This document shows positions 35,901 to 42,286 of a DNA stretch of 64,000 nt, in pieces (position 1 is the stretch's first letter; every line of letters starts with the position of its first letter). The position numbers and the translations under genes were made by a program. Origin of the DNA: Heliocidaris tuberculata (taxonomy: Eukaryota; Echinodermata; Echinoidea; Camarodonta; Echinometridae); contig CM046849.1 in assembly GCA_025618425.1 (NCBI GenBank), positions 28,670,321 to 28,734,320 on the forward strand, in the 5' to 3' direction. A model generated the notes under the pieces. It was not told where the DNA came from. It made no database searches and saw only the letters and a list, made by a program, of their open reading frames with translations.

Positions 35901-37578
35901 AATTTGTTATGATTTGTTTTTTAATCCACTTACATACTAACTCACGTCAGAAGATATTTGACAATTGATTTGATAATCAATTGCTTTGCTTCACAAATAA
36001 AATTTCATCAGCAATTGGTATACGAACACATGTTCTTTATCTATTCACGTAGTACCACGTATCAGTCATTTCAATGTATTACCTTTTCATAAGAGCATTA
36101 TGAAATTAGATTAGTTCGAATGACGCATTTATCAGGGAACACATATTTTTATCAGCAACAGTTTGTGGACAAAATCAGACTAAATAATGAAAATTACTCA
36201 TCAGAATCAGGAGGCAAAAACGGGAACATTTCTTTTCTTTCTTTTTTTTTTTTTTTTTAATTTTAAGTCTTAGCGGAGTACCAGTACACTCTGTTTTGTT
36301 TATCATAAGAGATTCTTCAAATTCCATTGTCTCTAAACACACTTTTACATCATGCACGCACCCTTTATGTATGACAGGTAGCTGAATGTGTTGTCAGAAA
36401 AGCCTATGTCTGCCCACCCCCACCCCCACCCCTCCCCCAAAAATAGACAAACAAATAATTCATTTAAAAATGATATTGATATCAAACACCTCTTTATTAA
36501 TGAATTGACTAATGATTTCGATATCACACTGAGACAGGGTGAGTGTTACATTTCAAAGGAATATAGTTATCCAGAAGAATGGAAAAAAACCACACATAAC
36601 ACAGATTATGGCTACCAGCAGAAGAGAAATTAGATGGAGAAACCTGCACGAAAATATCCGTTGGTTTATTTTCTTCAGACAAATCTTTCAATAAGGGGTA
36701 CTCTGGGCTCTTCTGTATAATTTTGTAATTGAATAGAAGAGATTTTTCAATAGCAACAACTTTATATTGGGAATGATTTTTCAATACTCTTTTTATGATG
36801 TTTTGTCAGTCGTTACAATCAATTTGAACGTGAACTACCCGATATTTGGATATGAATCATTTCTTTTTTATTTCGCAGTTTCCCTTTGCAAAAGTTCATG
36901 ACTTTGTCAATGTTAGTGGGTCGCTGCGTAATCGGTCGTTGCGAGTCAAATGGAACAAAATGACAGATAGCCACAATAAAGAACTGATTTACGGCAATGT
37001 GTTTGCACTCAGAATTACAATGATATCCCGATTCTCGCTCTGGTTAAAATATATAGGAATGTCGTCCACCACCCATCCCCCCCCCCCCCCACACACACAC
37101 ACACACACCATCGAATAGCGAAAACTGGAAACAAGAAAAGAAAAACGAGAAATGGAGAGGGGAGGGGAGGGGGGACATGAAAACAATACAACCCCCTCTC
37201 ATTCCCCATTCGATATCCTTGTTCATTCGCATTTCATCCAACATAAAATCACCGGTGTGCAACCCCCCCCCCCCCCCCCCCCCACTCCTCCGCATTAATG
37301 GTTTATAGACCACGTTGCGCCATTGATTGATGTTTCGTAAATATAGGGCAAGTCTTCACCCTTCAGGGTTGGCACATATTATAAATTATGTGCCAAGTTG
37401 AATGAAAAGTTGAATATGAGAGAGAAGGAAAAAGAAGCAACTACTAAACGGTCATGCATATTATGCTAATGATATTGCATGGTCACAATCACCTCACAAG
37501 GAAATGTCATACATACGCAATTTGATCATTCACAACAAAAAAGAGAAATGTGTAAAATTCTATTTAATAACTCACCAT
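679..37578 (-). CDS. Receptor 1: class B (secretin-family) GPCR, CRH/DH44-receptor-like paralogue
   Basis: Spliced gene rebuilt from exons at 37576-37578 (proposed ATG), 12994-13300, 11778-11891, 10504-10601, 10087-10190, 9234-9354, 7431-7584, [TM4 exon not found], 3441-3501, 2679-2764, 1524-1707 and 679-1065. All joins keep frame except across the missing TM4 exon. The product would be about 565 residues: signal peptide, six-Cys hormone-binding domain, seven TM segments and a 128-residue tail. Seen directly: GYSIS in TM1, RNYIH in TM2, LVEGIYLY in TM3, GWG opening TM4, TPLLG in TM6, QGFF in TM7. The family acts at the plasma membrane as a peptide-hormone receptor, classically coupled to Gs. 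Oddities: Ile instead of Trp after the loop-2 Cys, Leu instead of Thr in TM6, no KLR motif in loop 3. Class B is near certain; CRH-type is an inference drawn mostly from its paralogue. Confidence 0.88.
1524..1707 (-). CDS. Receptor 1 exon 11: TM6, loop 3 and TM7
   Basis: The exon is 184 nt, identical in length to receptor 2. Acceptor CACCACAG, donor GAA|GTGAGT. It encodes KAVRALVVLTPLLGAAY, VEPTPDEPTVATHIYRY and [21 protein letters not shown] and QGFF are family signatures, and the TM7 Tyr of the polar network is present. The TM6 position normally Thr (as in KAT or KST before the LVL/LTL block) is Leu. Confidence 0.94.
2112..2317. mobile_element. MITE A copy 1, carrying telomere-like repeats (receptor 1 intron 10)
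   Basis: Terminal inverted repeats GACATTTGCTCCTGCGACA and its complement near 2120-2138 and 2291-2311. The element is flanked by a 10-bp direct repeat CCGTGGTGAG (2102-2111 and 2318-2327), a candidate target-site duplication. The interior has CCTAAA/CCCTAA units at about 2166-2210, then TGACCTTGACCTTAACC. A diverged second copy is at 54664-54888. Confidence 0.8.
2679..2764 (-). CDS. Receptor 1 exon 10: TM5 end and intracellular loop 3
   Basis: The exon is 86 nt, identical in length to receptor 2. Acceptor GATGTAG, donor CCAA|GTACGT. It encodes INVYFMIHIIVAIV, then RGQRSLTTGDIQQS and two bases of Lys. The conserved TM5 Asn is present. Where receptor 2 has TKLRAS, this paralogue has RGQRSL, so the KLR motif tied to G-protein coupling in class B receptors is lost. 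Confidence 0.88.
3441..3501 (-). CDS. Receptor 1 exon 9: extracellular loop 2 Cys and TM5
   Basis: The exon is 61 nt, identical in length to receptor 2. Acceptor CTGCACAG, donor TTG|GTGAGT. It encodes CIEDNFADYIIRIPLMIIIL. The family normally has Cys-Trp here; this copy has Cys-Ile. It starts with one base, so it cannot follow exon 7 directly: that junction shifts frame and stops. A foldback element ends only about 20 nt upstream of this acceptor. Confidence 0.88.
3521..4086. mobile_element. Foldback element B copy 1 (receptor 1, just upstream of exon 9)
   Basis: A 566-bp element whose halves are inverted copies: TTAAAGGAGAATGAAA at the left end, TTTCATTCTCCTTTAA at the right. The arms run nearly to the centre (GCGATCCTCAAATTGG against CCAATTTGAGGATCGC). 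It encodes nothing. A second copy is at 56742-57329. Confidence 0.85.
4229..4676. mobile_element. MITE D: two adjacent copies (receptor 1, TM3-TM5 interval)
   Basis: Two related units (about 4229-4415 and 4416-4676) share CAGTTCGT..., GCGCATGcGCAGAT, the GTACCGAGTACAA palindrome and GGGTCATTTCAGGGTCATTTG, with inverted ends AAGCCAGTTCG and AACTGGCTT. Further copies are at 42351-42583 and 49193-49420. Confidence 0.7.
4735..4995 (+). mobile_element. tRNA-derived SINE (receptor 1, TM3-TM5 interval)
   Basis: A pol III B-box-like GTTCGAATCCC lies at about 4772, followed by a body with GCCACTCTCGACCCAGGTG. The body is shared with the better-preserved SINE at 21362-21650. The A box is degenerate. 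Confidence 0.6.
5433..6071. repeat. Cluster of seven alternating inverted 18-bp motifs
   Basis: The motif CCGTCATTTCGTGAAAAC or its complement occurs at about 5433-5450, 5654-5671, 5698-5714, 5767-5784, 5816-5833, 5874-5891 and 6054-6071, first alternating in orientation and then in one orientation. Spacers carry a shared GCCGCxCxCGT block (about 5722 and 5841). This looks like several small foldback units in a row. Nothing coding was seen. Confidence 0.75.
6415..7052. mobile_element. Foldback element E, full-length copy (receptor 1, TM3-TM5 interval)
   Basis: A 638-bp near-palindrome. The ends CAGTCAGACC and GGGTCTGACTG are inverted; the sub-ends carry CCGAGCACAGGTATATACTC on the left and its complement at right, and the arms meet near 6840. 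Poly-C flanks both sides. A 193-bp internally deleted relative is at 9730-9922. Confidence 0.8.
7431..7584 (-). CDS. Receptor 1 exon 7: TM3 and start of TM4
   Basis: The exon is 154 nt, identical in length to receptor 2. Acceptor TACTCAG, donor GGG|GTAAGA. It begins RNICPFSAI (the Cys that pairs with loop 2), then GANFGWMLVEGIYLY, and ends AVIGW plus one base of Gly. The central Glu of TM3 is present. The His usually found in YLHT is Tyr here. The one leftover base requires a following exon that begins with two bases. Confidence 0.93.
7660..9105. repeat. 1.45-kb GAT/GGT complex satellite (receptor 1 intron 6)
   Basis: Variants of GATGGTGGTGGTAATGAT fill the region. Superimposed is a longer period: GACGTTTTGTGGTAATGACG recurs near 8438 and 8709, 271 bp apart, with matching flanks. 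All six frames are partly open because the unit is a multiple of three; the apparent Met/Val or His/Ser proteins are artefacts. Two coding exons (TM2 and TM3) flank it. Confidence 0.93.
9234..9354 (-). CDS. Receptor 1 exon 6: loop 1 and TM2
   Basis: The exon is 121 nt, identical in length to receptor 2. Acceptor CGCCAG, donor GGT|GTAAGT. It encodes SLWCLRNYIHVNFLISF, then a hydrophobic stretch and AQHDGLIDLDG. LRNYIH carries the conserved TM2 His of the class B polar network. The next intron contains the 1.45-kb GAT/GGT repeat. Confidence 0.93.
9485..9720 (-). mobile_element. SINE fragment (receptor 1 intron 5)
   Basis: It contains CACCTGGGTAGAGAGTGGCA and, in reverse, the CCACTCTCCACCCAGGTG body of the SINE at 21362-21650, with a second similar segment near 9655. 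It looks like overlapping, degraded minus-strand copies. Confidence 0.5.
9730..9922. mobile_element. Foldback element E, short derivative (receptor 1 intron 5)
   Basis: It starts ATCAGACCCAAATCCGGAAA and ends with the inverted TTTCCGAAGTTGGGTCTAAC. Both arms carry CCGAAAACGGCGTATG or its complement. The interior of the 6415-7052 form is missing. Confidence 0.82.
10087..10190 (-). CDS. Receptor 1 exon 5: TM1
   Basis: The exon is 104 nt, identical in length to receptor 2. Acceptor CTTCTAG, donor CAA|GTAAGT. It encodes EELLHLFQLTVIGNVGYS and then ISLCTTLGALLILVTC. GYSIS is the class B TM1 signature. It ends with two bases of a Lys codon, completed by the next exon. Confidence 0.9.
10504..10601 (-). 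CDS. Receptor 1 exon 4: end of hormone-binding domain, Cys5 and Cys6
   Basis: The exon is 98 nt, acceptor ATACAG, donor GAG|GTAGGG. It encodes [21 protein letters not shown] followed by KAIVNFENE in outline: Cys5, the family N-G-x-W pattern, a tyrosine and Cys6. There are two more codons than in the receptor 2 counterpart, consistent with small in-frame indels. It runs directly into the TM1 exon in phase 0. Confidence 0.9.
10790..10823. repeat. Poly-T tract (receptor 1 intron 3)
   Basis: About 31 consecutive T, equal to poly-A on the transcribed strand. It sits about 190 nt upstream of exon 4 in the transcript direction. Probably a retroelement tail or simple slippage. Confidence 0.7.
11575..11765. 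mobile_element. Small MITE of the CGTCA family (receptor 1 intron 3)
   Basis: It contains TTGCACACGGCGCGTCATT and, inverted further on, AATGACGTTTTGTGTGCAA. It resembles units at 43250-43460 and 43548-43771. Its right end lies within about 15 nt of the exon 3 donor. Confidence 0.5.
11778..11891 (-). CDS. Receptor 1 exon 3: hormone-binding domain, Cys2 to Cys4
   Basis: The exon is 114 nt, the same as in receptor 2. It follows TTTCAG, ends AACA|GTAAGC, and enters in phase 1 to complete an Asp codon. It encodes [15 protein letters not shown], then PCPSSFNGIKYD: the family's Asp-x-x-x-Cys-Trp core and the Cys-Pro of the central fold, plus sequon NVT. This block is the clearest sign of a class B hormone-receptor domain. 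Confidence 0.92.
12015..12045. repeat. (GA)n microsatellite
   Basis: A pure GA run followed by a G run, in receptor 1 intron 2. A second shorter GA run is at about 12328-12347. The TC-strand open frames are low-complexity shadows. Confidence 0.8.
12994..13300 (-). CDS. Receptor 1 exon 2: signal peptide and N-terminal extracellular segment
   Basis: This 307-nt exon ends GGAG|GTAAGT (phase 1). It encodes a hydrophobic signal core (ILSYLIVLHTILG), then FSQ, an acidic linker, sequons NVS and NFT, and the first hormone-domain cysteine in EQCAYRH. There is no ATG in frame; the frame upstream runs through poly-A, so it is not the first exon. The acceptor is odd: 17 consecutive A on the coding strand separate the pyrimidine-rich tract from TCAG. 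It matches receptor 2 exon 57651-58158 in position and phase. Confidence 0.82.
14352..14452. repeat. (CT)n microsatellite
   Basis: About 100 bp of imperfect CT repeat preceded by CCCCTC-rich DNA. The Ser/Leu-rich and Arg/Glu-rich open frames are artefacts of the repeat. Confidence 0.9.
15492..15745 (-). other. Unassigned GC-richer open segment
   Basis: The minus strand is open for 83 codons with ordinary composition and no homopolymers. No family was recognised and no splice context is convincing. It may be a fragment of a mobile element or chance; short inverted blocks (CCCAC...GTGGG near 15535-15560) favour an element. Confidence 0.2.
16360..16428. repeat. (TC)n microsatellite
   Basis: About 68 bp of nearly perfect TC repeat, 33 or so units, interrupted by one TTTC near its end. 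Confidence 0.92.
17335..17575 (+). mobile_element. SINE-like element with 7SL/Alu-like head
   Basis: It begins GGGCGTTGTGGCGTGCGCCT followed by GTAATCCAGC, resembling the Alu domain of SRP (7SL) RNA. About 60 bp later comes a pol III B-box-like GGTTCGAGACT. The body holds GGATGGTGACGTTAAAGGTC and ends near CATCCAGGCACC. The 7SL likeness is judged by eye from remembered consensus and could be convergent. Confidence 0.5.
17603..17775. repeat. CA-rich simple repeat block
   Basis: Interrupted CA/ACAC repeats, a CACCAC run and a C10 tract. No coding potential. Confidence 0.8.
18540..19130. repeat. Diverged tandem repeat, about 200-bp unit, roughly three copies
   Basis: Recurrent blocks: GCCAGAACA at about 18699 and 18939, TTTTGCACCxTTTCACAAAA near 18730 and 18970, GAGACTxTAAGCT near 18822 and 19037, GGGGAGACTTTTT-like near 18882 and 19097. 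Spacing is about 215-240 bp. It may be an old satellite or part of an unclassified element. Confidence 0.65.
19600..21361 (-). pseudogene. Degenerate non-LTR retrotransposon (LINE): endonuclease and start of reverse transcriptase
   Basis: Minus-strand fragments in several frames. Upstream: HFDIRSLSKYFDQF (21120-21170), the start of an AP-type endonuclease. Then SGRGVGFYV near 20960 after a frameshift, GEVYRTPNSNPVEF and ILGNFNLN near 20700-20830, and SDHYPIYALI at about 20490-20520 (the SDH motif). Further on, NTKKGSGYDGITN then PLTFILNLSLPTGTVPKN (about 19640-19770) is the opening of a reverse transcriptase. Frameshifts and stops separate these blocks, and the RT palm core is absent, so it is dead. 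A CR1/L2/Jockey-type clade is likely but not resolved. Confidence 0.85.
21362..21650 (+). mobile_element. tRNA-derived SINE, well-preserved copy
   Basis: A tRNA-like head with an A-box-like TGGTAAAGTGG at about 21377 and B-box-like GGTTTGAATCTC at about 21420. The body is CCACTCTCCACCCAGGTG and GGGTACCTGGCAGGAT, ending ATGCGCTATACAAGAA, a LINE-type 3' tail. It abuts the LINE at 19600-21361. Confidence 0.75.
22416..23009. mobile_element. Foldback element F
   Basis: The ends TTAAAGGGAAATCCAACCTT and AAGGTTGGATTGCCCTTTAA are inverted, and internal arms (AAAGTTTGAACGAAATCGGA against TCCGATTTCTTTCAAACTTT) continue the foldback. About 594 bp. It is related in design to element B but differs in sequence. 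Confidence 0.82.
23861..24440. repeat. 22-bp minisatellite, about 26 copies
   Basis: The unit CCACCCCATATTCGGGCATCT plus G is tandemly repeated. Variants (CTCATAATC, GCACCTG, GCTTCTG) are interspersed in a non-random mosaic. Because 22 is not a multiple of three, the 183-codon minus-strand frame cycles through a 22-residue pattern and is not a gene. Confidence 0.95.
25567..25610. repeat. (ATT)n microsatellite within the inverted-repeat spacer
   Basis: About 44 bp of ATT units after GCGCTTTATAAATC, the same kind of LINE/SINE tail as at 29858. Confidence 0.85.
25614..25855. repeat. Cluster of CGCTATTCAT / ATGAATAGCG motifs
   Basis: A ten-base motif and its inverse, with close variants, occur about ten times in about 240 bp, often extended to ATGAATAGCGGTCCTTATGA. 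The cluster fills the loop between the arms of the large inverted repeat. Confidence 0.75.
26966..26995. repeat. Perfect 13-bp hairpin
   Basis: CATTTAACACGGG, a 4-base loop, then CCCGTGTTAAATG. About 350 bp upstream another hairpin (GCCGCGCT...AGCGCGGC, about 26611-26635) lies in the same repeat-like stretch. Confidence 0.7.
29858..30003. repeat. (ATT)n then (GTT)n microsatellite
   Basis: About 110 bp of ATT units followed by eight or so GTT units, preceded by AAAATGCGCTATATGAATAC, a typical LINE/SINE 3' end. The Ile-only and Asn-only frames are artefacts. Confidence 0.93.
30611..30700. repeat. GAT/GAC-rich imperfect repeat
   Basis: Imperfect GATGATGAC units over about 90 bp, similar in kind to the large GAT/GGT array at 7660-9105 but short. 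Confidence 0.75.
30885..31345. mobile_element. Foldback element G, arms about 200 bp
   Basis: Left arm markers CTAGTAACGAGGTATTCCAT, GGAATCCAGTTTGCATGCAT and GTTGTCAAGAACAACCTTTG reappear inverted at about 31285-31310, 31240-31260 and 31172-31193. The centre is near 31110. Noncoding. Confidence 0.82.
32417..32574. mobile_element. Palindromic MITE H, 158 bp
   Basis: The ends AGCTGGTCACATTTGTCCGA and its near-complement ending ACCAGC continue inward as CGATAACGAGATTTT and AAAATCTCGTTATCG. It sits inside or next to CGTCA-family sequence (32340-32412). Confidence 0.8.
32858..32878. repeat. Poly-C tract
   Basis: About 20 consecutive C. Similar C or G runs are at about 1291-1306, 6391-6408, 34891-34908, 35684-35697, 37079-37090, 37262-37283, 60271-60286 and 62405-62422. 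Confidence 0.85.
34041..34430. mobile_element. MITE C copy 1
   Basis: It begins AAAGTTGAGTTCTG and carries the family interior (GGTTTTGAAACCATCAAAAT, CATGCACTGTACACGGAAAC, GAACATTTCTACTATGAT). The right end is eroded. Confidence 0.7.
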
Positions 37579-37770
37579 TGTTGAATGTCGTCAGCTGCTC
37601 CTCTGTGCGAAGTATTCTCTCTATTCCACAATCGTCGATGAATTCCTGCTGCCACGCACAGTGTTGGAAATCGACCGAACACACAGAGAAAAGAGCTCTG
37701 GATTGTTGGCGGCTTCGCAGCGTCACTGGAAATGTGCAGTATTCAGGGCATGCTCTCCAAAATGCGCCGC
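37576..37770 (-). CDS. Receptor 1 exon 1 (proposed): 5' UTR and start ATG
   Basis: The minus strand reads CAACAATG followed at once by a consensus donor GTGAGT. The ATG (37578-37576) has A at -3 and ends the exon in phase 0. Joined to the next coding exon it gives Met-Thr-Ser-Ile and a hydrophobic signal sequence, which that exon otherwise lacks because it has no in-frame ATG. Only the last 3 nt would be coding; the rest is 5' UTR, with the upstream boundary guessed. The region is GC-richer than its surroundings and has a CCAAT box and a GC box just upstream. The weak point is the distance, since it implies a 24-kb first intron. Confidence 0.42.
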
Positions 37771-37798
37771 GCTTGCGAAGTACTTTTGCGGGCCTCTT

Positions 37799-37815
37799 TC
37801 CGCCCCTGGATTGGG
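37799..37815 (-). promoter_or_regulatory. Putative promoter elements of receptor 1: CCAAT box and GC box
   Basis: On the minus strand a CCAAT box (37814-37810) is followed closely by GGGGCGG (37806-37800), about 220-235 nt upstream of the proposed start ATG. They lie in a short GC-rich patch (about 37640-37830) within AT-rich DNA. No clear TATA box was picked out. Both motifs are short and could occur by chance; the support is their position and strand relative to the proposed exon 1. Confidence 0.3.
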
Positions 37816-38226
37816 TCCCAGAACAATGTCAAGTACAATACGCTCAAGTGGTGTACAGGGTTTGTATATGTCCACTACTGCACTCGCTGAGAGCTGATCA
37901 AACAGCGAGCATTTTCAAACATGTCAAAGCAAAATGTATAGTTCACAAATTATTCATGCAGGAGTGTAGTAGTATCTATTCTAACGTCCACTATTAAAAA
38001 GCTGTGCTTTGATAAAATTTAACTATGAAAACTTTGGATATAGTAAACAAAATGTTAAATAGTTGAGAGGTATACGTTTACGTCGTCGGTTTGCTCCTTT
38101 AATGCTTTGGGTAGAGGCTATAGGGGATATTCAAAAGTCTGTATTAAGTGCTGTAAAACTTCCCCTAACCCTCACGACCCCCTCCCCACCCCCCCCCCAA
38201 CGCCTTTACCATTGGTATGTGCTTTT

Positions 38227-38237
38227 ATCTCTCTCTC

Positions 38238-38282
<45 letters not shown>

Positions 38283-38283
38283 A
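38227..38283. repeat. (CT)n microsatellite
   Basis: Imperfect CT repeat of about 56 bp followed by C-rich pyrimidine sequence to 38345. Confidence 0.88.
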
Positions 38284-38872
38284 TTCCCCCTCCCCTCTAC
38301 CCCCTCCATCCTCCCCATCTTCCCCCTCTCTCTCTTGATCTCGCTCTCTTCGATTAGGAACGTTATGGAGGTAATAAACCTTTATTGAAAATGTGCCCCC
38401 TTCCAATTGTATTTCCCTAACCAGGCTCAACATCAGAAGTTGTTCGGAAATAGTAAAGTACACTGGCCATTCTCTTCTATTCAATTTGTTATTTTGTTAT
38501 ACTTGGCAACTATTGGTGCTTTCCTTCCTTTAATCAGCCAAATAACCTGTCGTATTGGACAGATTTTGCAGGGGAGCAAAATTCCCCCCCCCCCCAAAAA
38601 AAAAAAACCCAGCAAAAGCTACTACTAAAACAGCTACAACAACAACAACAAACATTTTCAGTCATACAATCTCTGTCGAAACCGAGCATGCCGAAAGGGG
38701 GCTGCTGTCCCTTTCCACCAGTAAGAAATGCTGGATTTTCACCCCCCCCCCCCCCACCACCACCACCACCACCCAGGGATCCGCCTATCATGCCTATGGT
38801 CAGATGATTTGTAATTCTGGAGCTTCATTGCCGCAGGAAAATTACATTTCCCTGATTGCCGTTTGCTTGTTT

Positions 38873-39248
38873 TAAAGATAAAGTTGAGTTCTGGTCAAGA
38901 GATTGAATTGTGAAAGAACTGCCTTAAAGCAATTGGGAAAGGTTGACTATAGAGCAAATAAAAATTATGCTGTAAGGTTTTGGAATCACCAAAATGCTAA
39001 GAAATTGACTCAATCCTGATGAGAGTCACATGCACTGCACACAAAAATGTGTCTATGGAACTACACACAAATGTTCGGCCCGCACACTTTCAGCTGTTTC
39101 TTGTCATATTTTGAATGTGAAAGCATTTGAAAAGGAATCCTTTTCAGGGGACATTATCTACTATGATAATATTCCCAACTAAAATAAAAAGAATGAGAAA
39201 GCTCACAAATTATTTTTTTACTTTTCCCAGAACTCAAGCTTCCGTTTA
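38873..39248. mobile_element. MITE C copy 2, full length
   Basis: Starts TTAAAGATAAAGTTGAGTTC and ends GAACTCAAGCTTCCGTTT, inverted. Interior landmarks: GACTCAATCCTGATGAGAGT, CATGCACTGCACACAAAAAT, GTTCGGCCCGCACACTTTCA, CTACTATGATAATATTCCCA. About 376 bp, the best reference copy of the family here. Confidence 0.82.
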
Positions 39249-39444
39249 ACTGTATTTTCTGTAGTGCCCTGTCTACTGATGTATTGTGATAACTCCTTGG
39301 TATTATGCATTTGCGTTTAAAGGTTGCAATAATTATGTATTTGCTCTAGGCGTGCACTTAACCTCGAGTGTGGTTATCTTCAGAACCCGAAGCTGCACTT
39401 TATCAAAAGTAGGGGAAAATGAGCGGGAGGAGGAGCAGGAGGAT

Positions 39445-39765
39445 GAGGAGGAGGAAGAAGAAGAAGAAGAAGAAGAAGAAGAAGAAGAAGAAGAAGAAGA
39501 AGAAGAAGAAGAAGAAGAAGAAGAAGAAGAAGAAGAAGAAGAAGAAGAAGAAGAAGAAGAAGAAGAAGAAGAAGAAGAAGAAGAAGAAGAAGAAGAAGAA
39601 GAAGAAGAAGAAGAAGAAGAGAAGAAGAAGAAGAAGAAGAAGAAGAAGAAGAAGAAGAAGAAAAAGAAGAAGAAGAAGAAGAAGAAGAAGAAGAAGAAGA
39701 AGAAGAAGAAGAAGAAGAAGAAGAAGAAGAAGAAGAAGAAGAAGAAGAAGAAGAAGAAGAAAAAG

Positions 39766-39795
<30 letters not shown>
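39445..39795. repeat. (GAA)n / pure purine tract, 351 bp
   Basis: An uninterrupted A/G run consisting almost wholly of GAA triplets, with a GGA-rich start and two phase slips near 39621 and 39661. The poly-Glu, poly-Lys, poly-Arg and poly-Leu/Phe open frames are artefacts. A second, impure GAA block is at 41655-41880. Confidence 0.95.
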
Positions 39796-39796
<1 letters not shown>

Positions 39797-41654
39797 TTAA
39801 GGTAGATCAGTACATCATTCATTTAAACACTTTCATCTTTTATTTGAAAAGAGGGCCATAACTATGATTATAATTGGAGGAATTAATGTATTTGAATTAT
39901 TCATTTTTTATGTAAAAAGTAAATTTGAAAAAAAAAATCATAACAAGAGCACAGTCCCTTGAATAAGTTCCCCTAAGCATTTTCCCTTTATGGAGATATC
40001 CAAATTTTACAAAATCATAACATTACGAACACGAAATAAAACACATTTTAACAGCAGGCAATCCTGTTTAAATCAGCTTTTAATGCGTATCCTCCAGACG
40101 AAAAAAAAAAAAAAAAAGAAAGAAAGAAAAGAAACCCCTATTTCCCTTTCATCAACACCAGTATGGTACGTAAAATCTTCAACATCTTTTTGTTCATAAG
40201 TATATTTACAAAAGACCATCTCATTTGTTTGCCGTTGACCAATAACTTGAAACGACACTCCATTTTCACCACATAAAATTATCACGAGTAATACACTTCT
40301 ATCGGATACAATTTAGTACACGGTTAACAGCATAGTGAAAGGCTATAATAGAAAATGACATCACAATGAATTCATTGTGGACAGGTATAGACAATTCGAC
40401 GTCACAGATTTCATACTGCGTTGATATTAAACATTGCCTCACCGAATAAAATATGAGCTACAGAATCATATGACCATACCAATTTTTGTTTATTTCCCCT
40501 TTCTTTCTTGGCTTAAAACAGTAACATTAAAGGGGGCGTTGCACGGCAAATACTGGTTAACGCCATCTACGTATTTCTTTTGTTGTTGACAACTGCACGT
40601 AAACGAATGGACCTCAGCTAAAATCTCTACATGGTCAGCGTTTGCGAAACAGACCAAAGTTACCCTTACTTTTCGGTTTCGCGTATGTTGCACGTATGTA
40701 CGTGGAGAGCGATTACTGCGGTCACGTCGTAGTTGCGGATAAACCCGATTGGCCCCGAGTCAGGCCACGGGAAAGACACATAATTAGTAGTCTCGTCAGT
40801 TTACACCCCCTTTACGCAGAGTGGTATGAATTATTAGTGTTGATGTTGTAGCTGACAGGAAAGCCGTGTCGTATATAATTATGCCGAGTGCCTTGTAAAA
40901 GAAGTTCACTTTCTCATAATTCAATTTTATGTAAAATAGAGGCAAGAAAAGAGAGATATTTATTGATATCTGCTCAATAGAGATTTACATGTTAACCCAT
41001 CCTCGATACAAAGGGGCGTTGCCAAATCATTGTGGATGGAGGGGGTGGTGTCACCTGATAATTTTGCTGACAAGGGTCAAATATTGACTGACAGATTTTC
41101 AAATTTCCCGTCAGAGATTCAACTTTTTTCAATGACAACAAGAAAGAAAAAAAAGATCATCAACTTTTTCAATTTGATGCAAGCTTCAAAAATGAAATTT
41201 GATGAAAAGACTAATTTGAATGATGGTGTCATCCCCCCGCCCCCCTTGTCAACGCCCCTGGGAACGCAATAGATAAAGAAATTATAAACAGCAACAGCAA
41301 CAGCAACACAAAAAAATCAACAATGTTTTAAAATACATTTACAGCATAAATGCACATAATGCACACGTTTTTGTTATAATGAAAGCTACTGCGGCTTGGA
41401 ACCCCCATCTTTTCGTTGCAGCAGAAGCTCTGAACTTAGCTTTAGATCTTGACGGCAAAGTCGCCAGCCGAAAGGGCATTTGGTATCAGCTATTAGACGA
41501 TCAAAATTATCAAATCATCTGAGCTCTATCAAAGGGCAACCTAGAATATCTGTCTCTGTCATTAAACCCACCCATCCCAGGAAAAAGAAAAAATATAGAT
41601 ATCTATTTTCATATAGATATTACGCAGAAAAGTGGTGATTTAAAGCGTCTCTTT

Positions 41655-41880
41655 TCTAGAAGAAGAAGAAGAAGAAGAAGAAGATGATGAAAATAGGACG
41701 AAGAAGAAGAAGGAGAAGGGAAAGAAGAAGAGGAAGAGGAGGATAAGTAGAAGACGGAGGAGGGGAGGAGGAAAAGAAGATGAAAACAAATTCGTTAAGG
41801 CGAAGATTAGGAGGAAGGAGACGGAAAGAAATGAACAAACGAAGAAGAAAGAAGAAAAAGGCGAAGACGGAACGAAAAAA
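41655..41880. repeat. Impure GAA/purine-rich block
   Basis: AAG/GAA/GGA repeats with scattered T and C over about 225 bp. The Ser/Phe-rich open frames on the opposite strand are shadows of the composition. Confidence 0.85.
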
Positions 41881-42286
41881 AACAAGATGAAGGAAAAAAG
41901 AGAAAACTTAAAGCATTATTCATATTTGTGCTAATCACTTGATTTTCATGAATTATATACCCATCGAAATTATATTTATTATTATTCGGGTATTTTCATA
42001 TTTCCCTTTTTCAAATTAAACACATATAACGAGGATTGAAACCTGCTTAGGTGCTTCAGTGCACAGAGAATATTTCCCCGTTCACTCTCATGAATATCTA
42101 CGTCATCATTTTAAAGTTTTTGCTATTTTAGATCAAATATTTAGCACGGGAGCTAGAGCTGCAAGCATACATACATTTAATTACAATAAAGTAAAGGCCT
42201 AGTTTTTCTCTAAAGCGGGGATGCAAATTTCAATGCATTCAGATTATGTAAAAAAGCAGTGATAGTATTATTTGGGATTTTTGAGT

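Larger units (their letters stand above)
13301..37575 (-). other. Proposed first intron of receptor 1 / uncharacterised 24-kb region
   Basis: No host exon was recognised on either strand apart from LINE remains. Contents are listed separately: CT repeats, SINEs, a LINE, element F, a minisatellite, a very large inverted repeat and foldbacks. If exon 1 at 37576 is wrong, this is simply intergenic DNA upstream of receptor 1. Confidence 0.4.

Noticed and set aside
37526..37726. 66-codon minus-strand open frame with several Cys as a coding exon
   Set aside because: It starts from a non-ATG codon; the segment is better explained as 5' UTR ending in ATG|GTGAGT, which uses a different frame.
39286..39861. 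Poly-Glu/poly-Lys, poly-Arg and poly-Leu open frames
   Set aside because: Pure GAA microsatellite read in different frames; no splice or start context.
40642..40851. 69-codon plus-strand open frame in GC-rich DNA
   Set aside because: No ATG at its start, no recognisable family, no supporting splice sites; it could be a regulatory or CpG-rich patch.
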